A stretch of DNA of 64,000 bases, from the NCBI RefSeq assembly GCF_051401765.1, contig NW_027480422.1, positions 20,974,001-21,038,000 of the forward strand. Reading direction: 5' to 3'. The notes under the pieces were generated by a model. That model was not told the origin of the DNA. It was given only the letters and a program-made list of their open reading frames with translations, and made no database searches. Both the position numbers and the translations under genes were made by a program. Each line of letters opens with the position of its first letter. The first letter of the stretch is position 1. Positions 61,861-64,000 of the stretch are shown piece after piece. Source of the DNA: Calliopsis andreniformis (taxonomy: Eukaryota > Arthropoda > Insecta > Hymenoptera > Andrenidae).

Positions 61861-64000
61861 AGAAATGACCATAACCTTCACACTGGTTGCAATTATTCGT
61901 TTTATACGATGGAAAAACTGTTGTATTTACTCTGTATTTTATGCTTCGGGCGTTGACTTCTAAGGCCCTTACTCTTGGATCTGGTGGAACAACGCCCTAG
62001 AGTGGAGCCTAGGTCGCCCGGAACGTAGAAATGACCATTACCTTCACACTGGTTGCAGTTATTCCTGTTATATGATGGAAAAACTGTTGTATTCTTATTG
62101 TATTTTATGCACCTGGTGTTGACTTCCTAGGCCCTAACTATTCGATCTGGTGGAGCAACGCCTCAGAGTTATATCTAGGATGGCCGGAACGTAGAAATGG
62201 CCGTCACTTTCACACTGGTTGCAATTATTCGCGTTATACGATGCAACAGCTGATGTATTTATATTGTGTTTTATGCTTCTGGCGATGACTTCTTAGGCCC
62301 TATCTATTCGATCTGGTGGAGCAACACCCTAGAGTGAAGCCTAGGTTGCCCGGAACCTAGAAGTGACTACCACTTCCCCACTGGTTGCAATTATTCGTGT
62401 TATACGATGGAAAAACCGTTGCATTTTCATTGTATTTTATGCTTCGGGCGTTGACTTCTAAGGCCCTACCTATTCCATCTGGTGGAGCAACGCCCTAGAG
62501 TGAAGCCTAGGCTGCCCGGAACGTAGAAATGACCATAATTTTCACATCGGTTGCAATTATTCGTTTTATACGATGGAAAAACTGTTGCATTTGTTTTGTA
62601 TTTTACGCTTCTGGCGTTGACATCTAAGGCCCTAACAATTCGTTCTGGCGGAACAACGCCCTAGAGTGAAGCCTAGGTTGCCCGGAACGTAGAAATGGCC
62701 ATCACTTTCACTCTGGTTGCAATTACTCCTGTTATACGATGGAAAAACTGTTGTATCTTTATTGTATTTTATGGTTCGGGCGTTGACTTCTAAGGCCCTA
62801 ACTATTCGATCTGGTGGAGCAACGCCCTAGAGTGAAGCCTAGGTTGCCCGGAACGTAGAAATGACCATTACCTTCACACTGATTGCAATTATCCATTTTA
62901 TACGACGGAAAAACTATTGTATTTTTATTGTATTTTATGCTTCGGGCGTTGACTTCTAAGGCCCTAACTATTCGATCTGGTGGAGCAACGCCCTAGGGTC
63001 AAGCCTAGGTTGCCAGGAGCGTAGAAATGACCATAACCTTCACACTGGTTGCAATTATTCGTTTTATACGATGGAAAAACTGTTGTATTTATTCTGTATT
63101 TTATGCTTCGGGCGTTGACTTCTAAGGCCCTTACTATTGGATCTGGTGGAACAACGCCCTAGAGTGGAGCCTAGGTTGCCCGGAACCTAGAAGTGACTAC
63201 TACTTCCACACTGGTTGCAATTATTCGTGTTATACGATGGAAAAACCGTTGCATTTTCATTGTATTTTATGCTTCGGGCGTTGACTTCTCAGGCCCTAAC
63301 TATTCGCTCTGATGCAGCAACGCCCTAGAGTGAATCCTAGGTTGAACGGAACGCAGAGATGACCATCACATTCACACAGATGGCAATTACTCATTCTATA
63401 CGATGGAAAGACTGTTGTATTTTTATTGTATTTTATGCTCCGGGCGTAGACTTCTAGGGCCCTATCTATTCGATTTGGTAGAGCAACACCCTACAGTGAA
63501 GCCTAGGTTGCCTGGAACGTAGAAATGGCTATCACTTTCACACGGGTCGCAATTATTCGTGTCATACGATGGAAAAACCGTTGCATTTTCATTGTATTTT
63601 ATGCTTCGGGCATTGACATCTAAGGCCCTAACGCTTCTATCTGGTGGAGCAACGCCCTAGAGTGAAGCCTAGATTGACCGGAACGTAGCACTGACCATAA
63701 CTTTCACACTGGATGCAATTATTCGTTTTATACGATGGAAAAACTGTTGTATTTACATTGTATTTTATGCTTCGGGCGTTGACTTCTAAGGCCCTTACTA
63801 TTGGATCTGGTGGAACAACGCCCTAGAGTGGAGCCTAGGTTGCCCGGAACGTAGAAATGACCATTACCTTCACACTGGTTGCAGTTATTCCTGTTATACG
63901 ATGGAAAAACTGTTGCATTTTTATTGTATTATATGCTTCGGGCGTTGACTTCTCAGGCCCTAACTATTCACTCTGATGCAGCAACGCCCTAGAGTGAATC
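61861..64000. repeat. Mosaic tail of the array, continues past the window
   Basis: About 13 monomers in exact 166-bp register (landmarks 61842, 62008, 62174, 62340, 62506 and so on to 63834). The part from about 62350 to 63170 follows 37616-38436 at an offset of 24734 bp (149 monomers), with CACTCTGG and TATGGTTCGGG in common. The monomer near 63600-63700 has unusual readings (GGGCATTGACATC, ACGCTTCTATC, GTAGCACTGACC). The array has no visible end here. Confidence 0.7.

Larger units (their letters stand above)
1..64000. repeat. 166-bp satellite DNA array, about 385 monomers, fills the window
   Basis: The same unit recurs from the first base to the last, always in the same orientation. The landmark CCTAGG or a one- to two-base variant falls at 92, 258, 424, 590, 756, 922, 1088, 1254, 1420 and so on to 63834, which is 384 steps of 166 bp minus 2 bp. 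I followed the landmark step by step to 5236 and after 61842, and in blocks of whole monomers between. Single-base losses are visible in the first monomer (near 34), at about 1487-1495 and at about 2585-2590. Neighbouring monomers differ by many substitutions, while copies within higher-order blocks are almost identical. No transposon, gene or inversion interrupts the array. Tandem satellites of this kind are known from centromeres and heterochromatin of eukaryotes; that location is inferred here. The family is not one I recognise. Confidence 0.98.

Noticed and set aside
1..64000. CRISPR array
   Set aside because: The repeated unit is 166 bp with no unique spacers between short repeats, and there are no cas genes.
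1..64000. Bacterial or phage origin of the window
   Set aside because: No genes are present in 64 kb, and the layout of a nucleosome-length satellite with higher-order repeats is a eukaryotic pattern.
1..64000. Identification with a named satellite family or species
   Set aside because: The 166-bp length is shared by several unrelated satellites, and I do not recognise the sequence itself. A search of repeat databases with the monomer at 8390-8555 would decide it.

Overview
The whole window is one uninterrupted tandem array of a 166-bp satellite, about 385 monomers, all in the same orientation. I see no protein gene, RNA gene, transposon or other unique sequence. Long pure satellite arrays with multi-monomer (higher-order) periodicity are a feature of eukaryotic centromeric or heterochromatic DNA, so I infer a nuclear eukaryotic chromosome. 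I do not recognise the family and cannot name the organism. Most monomers carry an AvrII-type palindrome (CCTAGG), which I used as a ruler. From the first (position 92) to the last (position 63834) is 384 monomers, and the total differs from 384 x 166 by only 2 bp, although monomers differ from each other by many substitutions.

Layout. 1-4239 holds divergent monomers with little local periodicity. 4240-7061 is a 9-monomer block followed by an 8-monomer copy of it. 7062-8030 is mosaic. 8031-10062 is a 7-monomer (1162-bp) duplication. 10063-11166 is mosaic, and its left part recurs 44 kb downstream. 11167-23616 has a 38-monomer (6308-bp) higher-order repeat built of two related 19-monomer halves; the last half has lost one monomer. 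23617-37428 is the most homogeneous part: a 25-monomer (4150-bp) higher-order repeat in about 3.3 almost identical copies, each tagged by one HindIII-type hexamer (AAGCTT at 23761, 27911, 32061 and 36211). 37390-42770 contains 4-monomer and 9-monomer duplications. 42003-46600 is a 13-monomer (2158-bp) repeat in two full copies and part of a third. 46319-50010 is a colinear copy of one 25-mer unit. 49377-51880 repeats 37425-39930 at a distance of 11952 bp. 51565-61860 is a nested structure with 12-monomer (1992-bp), 25-monomer (4150-bp) and 37-monomer (6142-bp) periods. 61861-64000 is a mosaic tail that runs off the window.

The array therefore looks like a product of repeated unequal exchange or conversion in exact multiples of 166 bp, with a divergent left side and a recently homogenised interior. 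Possible functional elements inside the monomer are a partial CENP-B-box-like site, a perfect 7-1-7 dyad in a minority of monomers, and an AT-rich segment that recurs every 166 bp. These are inferences from sequence only. The short open frames (64-94 codons) scattered through the array are read-throughs of the repeat and are not annotated as genes.
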